From: Thioalkalivibrio halophilus
GTDB taxonomy: Bacteria; Pseudomonadota; Gammaproteobacteria; Ectothiorhodospirales; Ectothiorhodospiraceae
Reading direction: 5' to 3'
Length of the DNA: 36,753 bases
NCBI RefSeq assembly: GCF_001995255.1
Contig: NZ_MUZR01000050.1
Coordinates: 43,266-80,018, forward strand
This document shows positions 8,028 through 15,368 of this stretch, one piece after another (positions within the stretch are counted from its first letter, which is position 1; every line of letters begins with the position of its first letter). The position numbers and the translations under genes were made by a program. The notes under the pieces were generated by a model. It was not told the origin of the DNA and did no database searches. It was given only the letters and a program-made list of their open reading frames with translations.

Positions 8028-8933
8028 GTGGCCTGGCTGTCTGCACTGGCCGGTGTGGATGCCTGGACCGTCGCCCTGATGCTGGTGACGGCCGGATTCC
8101 ATGCCGGCGCCCTCCTGGCGGCCGGGGCGGTGCTGTTTCGCCTGGCGTTTCCGGGTCTGCCTGATCCGGAGCGGCGGGCGGTCAGCCGCACGGGCGCGGT
8201 TGCGGCATGGGTGGCGATCGTGCTGGCCCTGATCCAGTGGCCGCTGCAGGCGGGGTATCTCGGCGGCGGGAATGTGTCCGCCGCGTTCGATCCGGCGCTG
8301 CTGGGCATGGTGTTCGAAGGGGCGCAGGGGACCCGGCTGGTGCTGGCGGGGGCCGGCCTGCTGCTGGTGCAGGCGATCCTGCTGGATGCCCGGCGGCTGC
8401 CGGGGGTGGGTTACGGCCTGAGCCTGGGTGGCGTCCTGCTGGCGATGCTTGCCTTCGTGCAGGTCGGGCATACGGCCGGCGAACCGCGCGTGCTGCTGGG
8501 CGGCCTGCTGATCCTGCACCTGCTGGCGGCCGCGTTCTGGATCGGATCCCTGTGGCCGCTTTATCGCCTGGCGGGACAACCCGCCGCGGATCCGGCGGCC
8601 GCCCGCATCCTCGACCGTTTCGGGCGTATCGCATTGTTTGCGGTGGGCCTGCTGGTGCTTGCGGGCGCGGTCCTGGCGGTGCTGCTGGCGGGCGGCGTGA
8701 CACCCCTGTTCACTACCGCCTGGGGACAGTTCCTGCTCGCCAAGGTGTTGCTGGTGGCGCTGCTCCTGCTGCTGGCCGCGCTGAACAAGTGGCGCCTGGT
8801 GCCGGCATTCTCACGGGGTGACACCACGGCACCCCGGCGCCTGCGGCGCAGCATCGCGGTTGAAGGCGTGCTGGTCGCCGCCGTGCTGGGGGTGACCGCG
8901 ATCCTCACCGGCATCACCTCGCCGAACGGCTGA
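8028..8933 (+). CDS. copD: CopD-family copper resistance membrane protein
   Basis: This 301-residue integral membrane protein has about eight hydrophobic helices. Family hallmarks are HLLAAAFWIGSLWPL near residue 165 and WGQFLLAKVLLVALLLLLAALNK near 235. It likely moves copper across the inner membrane in partnership with CopC. It starts at GTG 8028, 3 nt after the copC stop, so the two are probably translated together. This is the last gene of the copper cluster; the next gene is convergent. Confidence 0.9.
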   Translation: MAWLSALAGVDAWTVALMLVTAGFHAGALLAAGAVLFRLAFPGLPDPERRAVSRTGAVAAWVAIVLALIQWPLQAGYLGGGNVSAAFDPALLGMVFEGAQGTRLVLAGAGLLLVQAILLDARRLPGVGYGLSLGGVLLAMLAFVQVGHTAGEPRVLLGGLLILHLLAAAFWIGSLWPLYRLAGQPAADPAAARILDRFGRIALFAVGLLVLAGAVLAVLLAGGVTPLFTTAWGQFLLAKVLLVALLLLLAALNKWRLVPAFSRGDTTAPRRLRRSIAVEGVLVAAVLGVTAILTGITSPNG

Positions 8934-8942
8934 GCTCCGGTC

Positions 8943-8964
8943 GGCCAGAGGGGAGGCTTCCCGC
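8943..8964 (+). repeat. degenerate REP-like element
   Basis: The left half GGCCAGAGGG is identical to that of the copy at 3706, but the right arm has diverged (GAGGCT, then TCCCGC), so the stem is poor. It looks like a decayed copy in the gap between copD and the convergent sulfite-exporter gene. Confidence 0.4.
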
Positions 8965-9011
8965 GGTCCGGGGGATCCACAGGGCGGGAGGCGGCGCTGC
9001 CGCGCCGCATC

Positions 9012-9033
9012 GCGCAGAGGGCTGCGCTCCCAC
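9012..9033 (+). repeat. REP-like palindrome, third good copy
   Basis: A perfect stem GCGCAG/CTGCGC (9012-9017 with 9022-9027) around AGGG is followed by TCCCAC. It is nearly the reverse complement of the copy at 3736-3758. It lies between the convergent genes copD and the TauE-like gene. The 130-bp gap 8934-9063 holds only this copy, the degenerate one and GC-rich filler. Confidence 0.6.
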
Positions 9034-9063
9034 AAGGGGGGTATCCTGCACCTCGGGGCGGAG

Positions 9064-9888
9064 TCAGCGCAGGAGCATCAGCAGGCCGGCGAGGATCAGG
9101 ACCCCGGCGAAGCCGCGGCGCAGCACCGCGACCGGCAGATGGTGCGCCAGCCAGACCCCGGCGCGTACGCTGATGGCGGTACCCGCGACCACCCCGGTGA
9201 TGGCCGGCAGGTAGAGATACCCCAGGCTCCATTCCGGGGTGGCCGGGGTGGTCGCGGTCCATTGCGGCAGGGCAAACACCAGGGTTGCGCCGATGGAGAT
9301 GGGCACTCCGAGGGCCGCGGCCGAACCGATGGCGCGGCGCAGTTCCAGCCCCTGGCTGACCAGGAAGGGGGTGGTCAGGGTGCCGCCGCCGATCCCGATC
9401 AGCGCGGACACCGCACCAATGATGCCGCCCCCGCCCAGCCACACGCCGCGGCGCGGGACCGGGGCGCGTGGAGGCTGGAGGTTGAGCAGCATCCAGATGC
9501 CGATCGCGACCTCGAAGGCGCCGAAGATCCGCCCGAGGTGGTCGCTGTCGAGCTGGGTGGCCAGGCCGGCACCCAGCAGGGCCCCGCCGATGATCCCCGG
9601 CAGCAGCCGGCGCACGGCCTCGCCGTCCACCCCGCCACGGCGGTGGTGGGCCCGCGCCGACAGCACCGCGGTGGGGATGATGGCGCCCAGTGACGATCCC
9701 ACGGCCAGCTGCACCAGCCCCGTCTCGGGAAAGCCCAAAACGGTGAAGACCGCGACGAACACTGGCACCAGTACCAGTCCGCCACCGATCCCGAACATCC
9801 CGGCGGGGATGCCGGTGATCAGGCCGAGGAGAACGAACAGCACGGCCAGCCCGGAGGGCGTGGCCGCGAGTGGTTCGATCAGGGGCAT
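9064..9888 (-). CDS. TauE/SafE-family anion permease
   Basis: This 274-residue membrane protein has roughly eight hydrophobic segments. The duplicated glycine-rich motif of the TauE/SafE (DUF81) family is clear: GIPAGMFGIGGGLVLVPVF near residue 26, and SALIGIGGGTLTTPFLV near residue 160. Family members export sulfite or sulfoacetate, or take up organic anions; the substrate cannot be read from sequence. The ATG at 9888 gives a complete first helix. It lies 22 nt after a small membrane protein gene on the same strand, downstream of hemL, so the three may be co-transcribed. In a sulfur-oxidising host a sulfite role would be natural, but that is inference. Confidence 0.9.
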   Translation of the reverse strand: MPLIEPLAATPSGLAVLFVLLGLITGIPAGMFGIGGGLVLVPVFVAVFTVLGFPETGLVQLAVGSSLGAIIPTAVLSARAHHRRGGVDGEAVRRLLPGIIGGALLGAGLATQLDSDHLGRIFGAFEVAIGIWMLLNLQPPRAPVPRRGVWLGGGGIIGAVSALIGIGGGTLTTPFLVSQGLELRRAIGSAAALGVPISIGATLVFALPQWTATTPATPEWSLGYLYLPAITGVVAGTAISVRAGVWLAHHLPVAVLRRGFAGVLILAGLLMLLR

Positions 9889-9910
9889 GCCCGCGCGCCG
9901 TCAGCGGGCG

Positions 9911-10450
9911 TCACGAACCGGGTTCCTCGTCGCGGCGTCCGGAGGTGGCAACCACGATGCCCCGGACGACACCGGCGAGGAACATCACCACGCCGGGGAT
10001 CCCGAACAGGGCGGCGCGTCGGGCATGTTCGAGGAAGCGCGCCTCGCGGAGGGTGAAGGCCCGCGCGTCTTCCATCCCTTCGGCGAGGATCGTGTACGTC
10101 CCCGGTTCCGGGAAGTGGAATTGTCCCAGGGAGACCCGTTCGGTCTGCCCTGAGGTGTACGTCAGGGTGGCCCGCGAAGGCTGCAGCCGGGCGGCTTCGT
10201 CCCCGTCGGGCGTCCGGGCGACGACCCGGGTTCCGTCCGGAAGGTGCTCGGGGAACTCGCGGAAGGTCCCGTCGAGGTAGGTCCGGGTATACAGCCACAG
10301 GCGATAGTCACCGGCGCGCGGGATCTCCACCTCGGTGCTGCCCGGACCCTCGAAGTCTTCGGCCAGGCCCTGAAAGGCCCCGCTCAGCGCGACCCAGGCC
10401 AGCGCCAGAAGGGCCAGCCCGGCCGCGCTCAGGGCGACAGGTCCGCGCAT
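9911..10450 (-). CDS. membrane-anchored protein with extracytoplasmic beta domain, unknown function
   Basis: I do not recognise a family for this 179-residue protein. It has a hydrophobic N-terminal segment (about residues 5-27) and a second one near the C-terminus (about 145-167), followed by a short charged tail RRDEEPGS. Between them is a polar, beta-rich region with repeated ...GDYRLWLYTRTY... and ...PGTYTILAEG... blocks, suggesting a small Ig-like or jelly-roll fold outside the cytoplasmic membrane. It sits 24 nt downstream of hemL and 22 nt upstream of the TauE/SafE gene, so it probably belongs to the same transcript. The start ATG at 10450 begins exactly before the first hydrophobic stretch. 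Confidence 0.7.
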   Translation of the reverse strand: MRGPVALSAAGLALLALAWVALSGAFQGLAEDFEGPGSTEVEIPRAGDYRLWLYTRTYLDGTFREFPEHLPDGTRVVARTPDGDEAARLQPSRATLTYTSGQTERVSLGQFHFPEPGTYTILAEGMEDARAFTLREARFLEHARRAALFGIPGVVMFLAGVVRGIVVATSGRRDEEPGS

Positions 10451-10474
10451 CGGTACCGATCCGGTCGAGGGGGA

Positions 10475-11758
10475 TCAGGCGTCCAGCGCCTTGAAGCACT
10501 TGCGCGCGGCCTCGATGGTGGCCTCGATGTCCGCGTCGGAGTGGGCGCTGGACATGAAGCCGGCCTCGAAGGCCGAGGGTGCGAGGTAGACCCCTTCTTC
10601 CAGCATGGCGTGGAAGAAGCGCCCGAAGGCCGCGGTGTCGCTGGCGGTGGTGCCGGCGAAATCGGTGACCTTCTCCTCGCTGAAGAACAGCCCGAACATG
10701 CCCGGGACCTGATTGGTGGTCAGGGCCACGCCGGCCTCGCGCGCGGCCTCCTCGAAGCCCGCGACGACCTTGCGCGTGCGCTCTTCCAGGTCCTCGTGGA
10801 AACCCGGGCGGCTGAGGATGTCCAGGGTGCGGATCCCGGCGGTCATCGCGATCGGGTTCCCGGACAGGGTGCCGGCCTGATAGATCGGCCCCAGCGGGGA
10901 CAGCTGCTCCATGATCTCGCGGCGGCCGCCGAAGGCGCCCACCGGCATGCCGCCGCCGATGATCTTGCCCAGCGTGGTCAGGTCCGGGGTGACGCCCAGA
11001 TAGCCCTGGGCGCAGTTCGCGGACACGCGGAAGCCGGTCATTACCTCGTCGAAGATCAGCACCGTGCCGTATTCGTCGCACACCTCGCGCAGGGTCTCGA
11101 GGAAGCCCGGCACCGGCGGGATGCAGTTCATGTTCCCGGCGATCGGCTCGACGATGATGCAGGCAATCTCCTCGCCCTTCTCGCGGAAGAACTCGCGCAC
11201 GCCCTCGGGGTCGTTGTAGCTGAGCGTGCTGGTCAGCGCCGCCAGTTCGGCCGGCACGCCGGGCGAGCTCGGCTGGCCCAGGGTCAGGGCGCCGGAGCCG
11301 GCCTTCACCAGCAGGGAATCGCCGTGGCCGTGGTAGTTGCCCTCGAACTTCACGATGCGGTCGCGGCCGGTGTAGCCGCGCGCCAGGCGGATCGCGCTCA
11401 TGGTGGCCTCGGAGCCCGAGTTGGTCATGCGCACCATGTCCATGGACGGGACCAGCTCGCACATCTTCTCGGCCATCTCGCTTTCCAGCCGCGTCGGGCA
11501 GCCGAAGGACAGGCCGTTGTTGCAGGCCTCGCGCACGGCCTCGATCACCTCGGGGTGGGCGTGCCCGGCGACCATCGGACCCCAGGAGCCGATGTAGTCG
11601 ATGTAGCGCTTGCCGTCGGCATCCCACATGTAGGCGCCGTTGGCGCGGTCCATGAAGATGGGGGTCCCGCCGACGCCCTTGAAGGCGCGCACGGGGGAGT
11701 TCACGCCGCCGGGGATCCGGTTTTTGGCGGCTTCAAAGAGGCGAAGCGTTTCCTGCAT
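10475..11758 (-). CDS. hemL: glutamate-1-semialdehyde 2,1-aminomutase
   Basis: This 427-residue PLP enzyme (E. coli HemL has 426) converts glutamate-1-semialdehyde to 5-aminolevulinate, the C5-pathway step to heme and sirohaem. The start [29 protein letters not shown] is diagnostic. FDEVMTGFR precedes the PLP lysine Lys265 in [16 protein letters not shown]. The ATG at 11758 is chosen over upstream starts because it gives this canonical N-terminus. It lies 106 nt downstream of thiE on the same strand, with a GC-rich hairpin between. Confidence 0.97.
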   Translation of the reverse strand: MQETLRLFEAAKNRIPGGVNSPVRAFKGVGGTPIFMDRANGAYMWDADGKRYIDYIGSWGPMVAGHAHPEVIEAVREACNNGLSFGCPTRLESEMAEKMCELVPSMDMVRMTNSGSEATMSAIRLARGYTGRDRIVKFEGNYHGHGDSLLVKAGSGALTLGQPSSPGVPAELAALTSTLSYNDPEGVREFFREKGEEIACIIVEPIAGNMNCIPPVPGFLETLREVCDEYGTVLIFDEVMTGFRVSANCAQGYLGVTPDLTTLGKIIGGGMPVGAFGGRREIMEQLSPLGPIYQAGTLSGNPIAMTAGIRTLDILSRPGFHEDLEERTRKVVAGFEEAAREAGVALTTNQVPGMFGLFFSEEKVTDFAGTTASDTAAFGRFFHAMLEEGVYLAPSAFEAGFMSSAHSDADIEATIEAARKCFKALDA

Positions 11759-11790
11759 GGCGGTGTCCTGTCTGGAATGGGAGTTGGGAG

Positions 11791-11812
11791 CGGGGCCGGG
11801 GGCGCGGCCCCG
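11791..11812 (-). other. GC-rich hairpin between thiE and hemL
   Basis: CGGGGCC (11791-11797) pairs perfectly with GGCCCCG (11806-11812) across an 8-nt loop. It lies after the thiE stop and upstream of hemL. No T-run follows on the minus strand, so a terminator role is uncertain. It may be a leader structure of hemL. Confidence 0.35.
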
Positions 11813-11864
11813 ACCGTGCAACCCCGCAACCTTAGCGAGGGGGCGGCGGCGGTGCAAAGAGGTG

Positions 11865-12533
11865 CTAGGTCGTGCGGAACAGTGCGGCGATGCGGCGGGC
11901 GGCGGCCTCGGGATCGGGCGCGGCGCTGATGCCCTGGATCACCGCGACCATGTCGGCGCCGGCGGCCACCACCTGCGCGGCGTTGTCCGCGTTAATGCCG
12001 CCGATCGCGCAGATCGCCACGGCGAGTTCGCGTCGGGCCTGGCGGATCAATTCCGGCGTAGCCCGCACCGCTTCCGGCTTGGTCGGTGACGGAAACATCG
12101 AGCCGAAGGCGACGTAATCGGCCCCGGCCGCCTGCGCCGCCCGCGCGCGGGCCAGCTCGTTGTAGCAGGACACGCCGATCACCGCCGCATCGCCCAGCCG
12201 CGTGCGGGCCCCGGCCGGGTCGGGGTCGTCGCGCCCCAGGTGCACCCCGTCGGCGCCGATGCGCGCGGCCAGCTCCACGTCGTCGTTGACGATGAACAGG
12301 GCCCCGGACTCCCGGCACTGGCCGGCCAGTGCCCGCGCCACGGTCTCCTGTGCTTCCCCTTCCAGGTGCTTGTCGCGCAGCTGTACGCAGCAGGCCCCGC
12401 CGGCCAGGGCGGCTGCGGCCATGCTCGTGTGGGTCTGCAGCGGATCCGCCCCCGGCGGCGGGGCCGGCGTCACGAAATACAGCCCGCGCAGAGGCGCGCG
12501 CTCGATGACGGGCTCGGTCACGGGTTCAGTCAT
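11865..12533 (-). CDS. thiE: thiamine-phosphate synthase
   Basis: This 222-residue TIM-barrel enzyme joins the hydroxymethylpyrimidine and thiazole moieties of thiamine. Family motifs are present in order: YFVTP near the start, [55 protein letters not shown], and [30 protein letters not shown]. The ATG at 12533 is used; it overlaps the end of thiD by 8 nt, so the two are translationally coupled. Upstream in-frame starts lie within thiD and are less likely. Confidence 0.96.
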   Translation of the reverse strand: MTEPVTEPVIERAPLRGLYFVTPAPPPGADPLQTHTSMAAAALAGGACCVQLRDKHLEGEAQETVARALAGQCRESGALFIVNDDVELAARIGADGVHLGRDDPDPAGARTRLGDAAVIGVSCYNELARARAAQAAGADYVAFGSMFPSPTKPEAVRATPELIRQARRELAVAICAIGGINADNAAQVVAAGADMVAVIQGISAAPDPEAAARRIAALFRTT

Positions 12534-13317
12534 GGCTGGCCGGGCACAGGCGGTTGGGCACGTGCTGGCCCTGTCCGGGGGCATAGCCGGTCTGCACCGC
12601 GTGGTTCATGAAGTTCTGCGCCTCGATCACCGCCGGTTCCAGGTCGCGCCCGCGGGCGAGGAAGGCAGCGATGGCCGCGGCCAGGGTGCAGCCCGAACCG
12701 TGGAAACCGGCCGGGTGACGCGGCAGTTCGAACATCCGCTGGTGGCCGTCCTCGCGGAACAGGCGGTTGCGGATCGGCTCGTCCTCGCCGCCCTCGTGGC
12801 CACCGGTGATCAGCACGTTGCGCGCGCCGCGTTCGCGCAGGGCCGGGCCCTGGCGCTCCGGGGTGTCGTGCCCGGCCAGGGCGCGCGCCTCCGGACCGTT
12901 GGGGGTGATCAGCGTGGCGCGCGGGAGCAGGATCTCGCGGGTCGCGTCGATCACCGCCTCGGTCGCCAGCTCGCCCCCGCCGCCGGCGACCATCACCGGG
13001 TCGAGCACCGCCGGGATATGCGGGTGCGCGCCCAGCAGCGCGGCGGCGGTCTCGACGTTCTCCACCGAGCCGAGCATGCCGATCTTGATCGCGCCGACGT
13101 CCAGGTCCGCCAGCGTGGCCTCGATCTGCGCGCGCAGCCGGGCGGCCGGCAGCACGCTGAAGTCGATCACGTTGCGGGTGTCCTGCACGGTGATGGCGGT
13201 GACCGCCGTGGCCCCGTGCACCCCCAGCCGGGTGAAGGTCGTCAGGTCCGCCTGCAGACCGGCGCCGCCCCCGGGGTCGGAGCCGGCAATGGTCAGGGCG
13301 ATGGGGGGATGGGTCAT
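12526..13317 (-). CDS. thiD: hydroxymethylpyrimidine/phosphomethylpyrimidine kinase
   Basis: This 263-residue ribokinase-fold enzyme phosphorylates HMP and HMP-P for thiamine synthesis. It shows the start IALTIAGSDPGGGAGLQADLTTF, IKIGMLGS, AVLDPVMVAGGG, LITPNGPEARAL and, near the C-terminus, GFHGSGCTLAAAIAAFLARG with the catalytic Asp position replaced by the FHGSGCT form. It begins at ATG 13317 with GGGAGA upstream, and is divergent from the next gene across 75 bp. No TPP riboswitch (CTGAGA-type core) is visible in that short leader. Confidence 0.95.
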   Translation of the reverse strand: MTHPPIALTIAGSDPGGGAGLQADLTTFTRLGVHGATAVTAITVQDTRNVIDFSVLPAARLRAQIEATLADLDVGAIKIGMLGSVENVETAAALLGAHPHIPAVLDPVMVAGGGGELATEAVIDATREILLPRATLITPNGPEARALAGHDTPERQGPALRERGARNVLITGGHEGGEDEPIRNRLFREDGHQRMFELPRHPAGFHGSGCTLAAAIAAFLARGRDLEPAVIEAQNFMNHAVQTGYAPGQGQHVPNRLCPASHD

Positions 13318-13392
13318 CTCGCGGTCTCCCGTGCTATGGTTCGCGCGCCCCGCGGGCCCGGGGCTGTCCATTCATTCGGGAGTGTACGCAGC

Positions 13393-13845
13393 ATGAGCAC
13401 GGAGTTCGACGTGAAAAAGGCGCAGCCGCTGCTGGCGGTGGCGCGCGGAGAGGCGGGGCTGTCGGCCGCGGCGGACAATGCCCTGCAGGCGCTGGAGGCG
13501 GAGCTGAACGCGATCGCCGCCGAACTGCAGGTGGAACACGTCGGGCCCGGAGTGGGCATGGCGGACATGAACGCCGAAGGCGCCTACCGCATCGTGGTGC
13601 GCGAACACGAGCACGACGTGACCCGGCGTGAATGGGGCTTGATGGTCTGCGATGCGGCCGACAACTGCGACTACCGGCCGATGTGGCCGATGTCCGGCAC
13701 CGGGCGGCTGCGGCGCCGCCAGGTGGTCGAGGCCCTGCCCGAACTGGTGGCCGGCTGGCGTGCCGCGGTGAACGAGGCCGGCCAGGCCCTGACCCCGGGG
13801 GGGCAGCGCCTGGTCGCGCTGGACACCGTCTTCAATCCCAACTGA
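13393..13845 (+). CDS. uncharacterised 150-residue protein
   Basis: No family is recognised. The protein starts MSTEFDVKKAQPLLAVARG, has an Ala/Glu-rich helical first third (residues 20-48), a middle region with REHEHDVTRREWGLMVCDAADNCDYRPMWPM, and a helical C-terminal third. It lacks a signal peptide and membrane segments, so it is probably cytoplasmic. The reading frame is clean and compact between thiD and a convergent phosphatase gene. GC-rich third positions support real coding. The start at 13393 lies just after the divergent intergenic region. Function unknown. Confidence 0.7.
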   Translation: MSTEFDVKKAQPLLAVARGEAGLSAAADNALQALEAELNAIAAELQVEHVGPGVGMADMNAEGAYRIVVREHEHDVTRREWGLMVCDAADNCDYRPMWPMSGTGRLRRRQVVEALPELVAGWRAAVNEAGQALTPGGQRLVALDTVFNPN

Positions 13846-13860
13846 GGGGGAGCCCTCAGT
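13841..13860. terminator. hairpin formed by two convergent stop codons
   Basis: ACTGAGGG (13841-13848) and CCCTCAGT (13853-13860) form a perfect 8-bp stem around a GGAG loop. The TGA of the 150-residue ORF lies in the left arm and the TGA of the convergent HAD gene in the right arm. There is no T-run on either side. It may act as a bidirectional end structure, but intrinsic termination is not assured. Confidence 0.45.
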
Positions 13861-14548
13861 CCAGCGCGATCGGTTCCGGTCCGGCCCGCAGGGTGAGGCG
13901 GCTCCAGTCCTGCGCCCGGGCATGGGCGTCCAGGGTCGGGTCCGGGTCCACGGCTACCGGCTGTCCCACCCGTTCCAGTAGCGGGATGTCGTTGCGCGAA
14001 TCGCTGTAAAAGGTCGCCCGCGCCATGACCGCGTCGGGATCGTCGTGGTGTTGCGCGAGGAAGGCGTGCAGCCGATCCACCTTGCCGTGCTGAAAGCAGG
14101 GCGTGCCGGCGACTTCCCCGGTAAATCCGCCGTCGCGTTCTTCGGCGATGGTCGCCAGCAGATGGGGCACGCCCAGGCGCTCGGCGATCGGGCCGGTCAC
14201 GAACTGGTTGGTCGCGGTGATGATTACCAGTTCGTCCCCGGCCTCGCGATGGCTCTGCAGCAGCGCGTGGGCGGCCGGCGCGATCATTGGCTCGATGACC
14301 TCCTGCATGAAGGCCTCGCGCCACGCCTCCAGCCGCTCGCGGGGCTGCTCCGCGAGCGGGGCGAAGGCGAAGCGGCAGAACTCGAAGATGTCCAGCGTGC
14401 CGGCCAGGTACTGCTCGTAGAACCGATCGTTCCCCGCGGCAAAGGACTCGCGGTCCACCGCCCCGCGGGCGATCAGGGTCTCGTTCCAGGCGTGATCGCT
14501 GTCGCCGGCGAGCAGGGTATTGTCGAGATCGAACAGGGCCAGAGTCAT
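13856..14548 (-). CDS. HAD-family (SerB-like, subfamily IB) phosphatase
   Basis: This 230-residue protein is a haloacid-dehalogenase hydrolase of the HAD-IB type. The nucleophile motif is LFDLDNTLLAGDSD (Asp7 and Asp9). ITATNQFVTGPIAERLG is motif II. KVDRL supplies the lysine, and FYSDSRNDIPLLERVG is motif III/IV, leading to PVAVDPD. Such proteins dephosphorylate small phosphorylated metabolites or lipids; the substrate here is unknown. It starts at ATG 14548, 82 nt downstream of vapC on the same strand, and converges with the preceding ORF. Confidence 0.88.
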   Translation of the reverse strand: MTLALFDLDNTLLAGDSDHAWNETLIARGAVDRESFAAGNDRFYEQYLAGTLDIFEFCRFAFAPLAEQPRERLEAWREAFMQEVIEPMIAPAAHALLQSHREAGDELVIITATNQFVTGPIAERLGVPHLLATIAEERDGGFTGEVAGTPCFQHGKVDRLHAFLAQHHDDPDAVMARATFYSDSRNDIPLLERVGQPVAVDPDPTLDAHARAQDWSRLTLRAGPEPIALD

Positions 14549-14630
14549 GCGGCATCGTCGCGGGTATGCGTGAAGCCGCGCAGTCTACCCGATCCGGTGA
14601 AGCCCACGGTACGGGGGCTGCGGCGGAACG

Positions 14631-15038
14631 TTATTCGGATCTCAGCCAGTTTTCCACCTGCAGGTCCGGGACGCGTCGGAATTCGCGTTCGTTGCCGGTG
14701 ACCAGGATGAGCTGCGCTGCCCGGGCGTGGGCTGCGATGGGCATGTCATTCGGACCGATGACGGCTCCGGTCCGCTCCAGGTGCCGGCGCAGATCGGCAT
14801 ATTCATGGTCCGCCGGCGGGTCGAACGCCAGGATTTCCATTGCGGAAAGCACTGCTTCCACCTGGTGCTGGAGTCGCAACGACCCGGCCTTGCGAGCACC
14901 GAAACGAAGCTCGGCGGCCACGATGATGCTGGTGCAGACAGACTGTTCCCCCTCCCGGGCAATCCTTTGCATCACCGCGCCGTGTGGATCCCGCACGAGC
15001 GCCGAGAGCACGTTGGTGTCGAGCAGATAGCGTGCCAT
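14631..15038 (-). CDS. vapC: VapC-type PIN-domain toxin ribonuclease
   Basis: This 135-residue PIN-domain protein has the acidic active-site residues in place: Asp7 (YLLDTNVLS), Glu43 (VAAELRFG) and Asp98 (GPNDMPIAAHA), followed by LVTGNEREF. VapC toxins are Mg-dependent RNases that usually cut tRNA or rRNA and are blocked by the partner VapB. The start ATG at 15038 is 9 nt after the vapB stop. The pair lies at the downstream edge of the Wadjet-type operon, on the same strand. Confidence 0.92.
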   Translation of the reverse strand: MARYLLDTNVLSALVRDPHGAVMQRIAREGEQSVCTSIIVAAELRFGARKAGSLRLQHQVEAVLSAMEILAFDPPADHEYADLRRHLERTGAVIGPNDMPIAAHARAAQLILVTGNEREFRRVPDLQVENWLRSE

Positions 15039-15047
15039 GACGGTGTT

Positions 15048-15287
15048 CTACAGGGACACGTTGTCCGCCGGAGGCAGGCCCTTGCCCACGTCCGGAGAAG
15101 GTTCGTCCAGCGGTTCGAGCTCCGCGAGAACGGCCAGCAGTCCCTTGCGTTTCAAGGGCGTGAGCACGAGCTGGTCACCTTCCTTTCGCAGGATCGCTTC
15201 ATCCCCTTCCAGTTCCAGCTCCCGGGGGATGCGAAGTGCCTGGTTGCGCCCGTTGCGAAACAGCCGGACGCGACGTTCGGTTTCCAT
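15048..15287 (-). CDS. vapB: VapB-type antitoxin
   Basis: This 79-residue protein begins with an AbrB/MazE-like DNA-binding module (RRVRLFRNGRNQALRIPRELELEGDEAILRKEGDQLVL, residues 4-42). Its C-terminal half is acidic and proline-rich, and would wrap and inhibit VapC. I chose ATG 15287 because GGAGG lies 7 nt upstream; in-frame ATGs further upstream fall in the operator. It likely represses its own promoter by binding the adjacent palindrome. Confidence 0.92.
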   Translation of the reverse strand: METERRVRLFRNGRNQALRIPRELELEGDEAILRKEGDQLVLTPLKRKGLLAVLAELEPLDEPSPDVGKGLPPADNVSL

Positions 15288-15305
15288 CGAGGATCCTCCG
15301 ATAGC

Positions 15306-15329
15306 AGGCATATGCTTGAACATATGCCT
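15306..15329. promoter_or_regulatory. vapBC operator palindrome
   Basis: AGGCATATG (15306-15314) and CATATGCCT (15321-15329) form a perfect 9-bp inverted repeat with a 6-nt spacer, centred about 30 nt upstream of the vapB start. This is where VapB or the VapBC complex is expected to bind. The right half overlaps the -10-like element. Confidence 0.75.
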
Positions 15330-15348
15330 CATTGGGGCGAGCTATCAA
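15319..15348 (-). promoter_or_regulatory. candidate vapBC promoter
   Basis: On the minus strand TTGATA (15343-15348) and TATGTT (15319-15324) are separated by 18 nt. The -10 element lies inside the palindromic operator. The promoter lies in the 81-nt gap between the jetD stop and vapB, so vapBC can be expressed independently of the jet operon. Confidence 0.5.
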
Positions 15349-15368
15349 CGGTTTGAACGTGCGCCGGT

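Noticed and set aside
13318-13392. TPP riboswitch upstream of thiD
   Set aside because: The 75-bp divergent gap is too short for the full aptamer, and the conserved CTGAGA and ACCTGA cores are absent.
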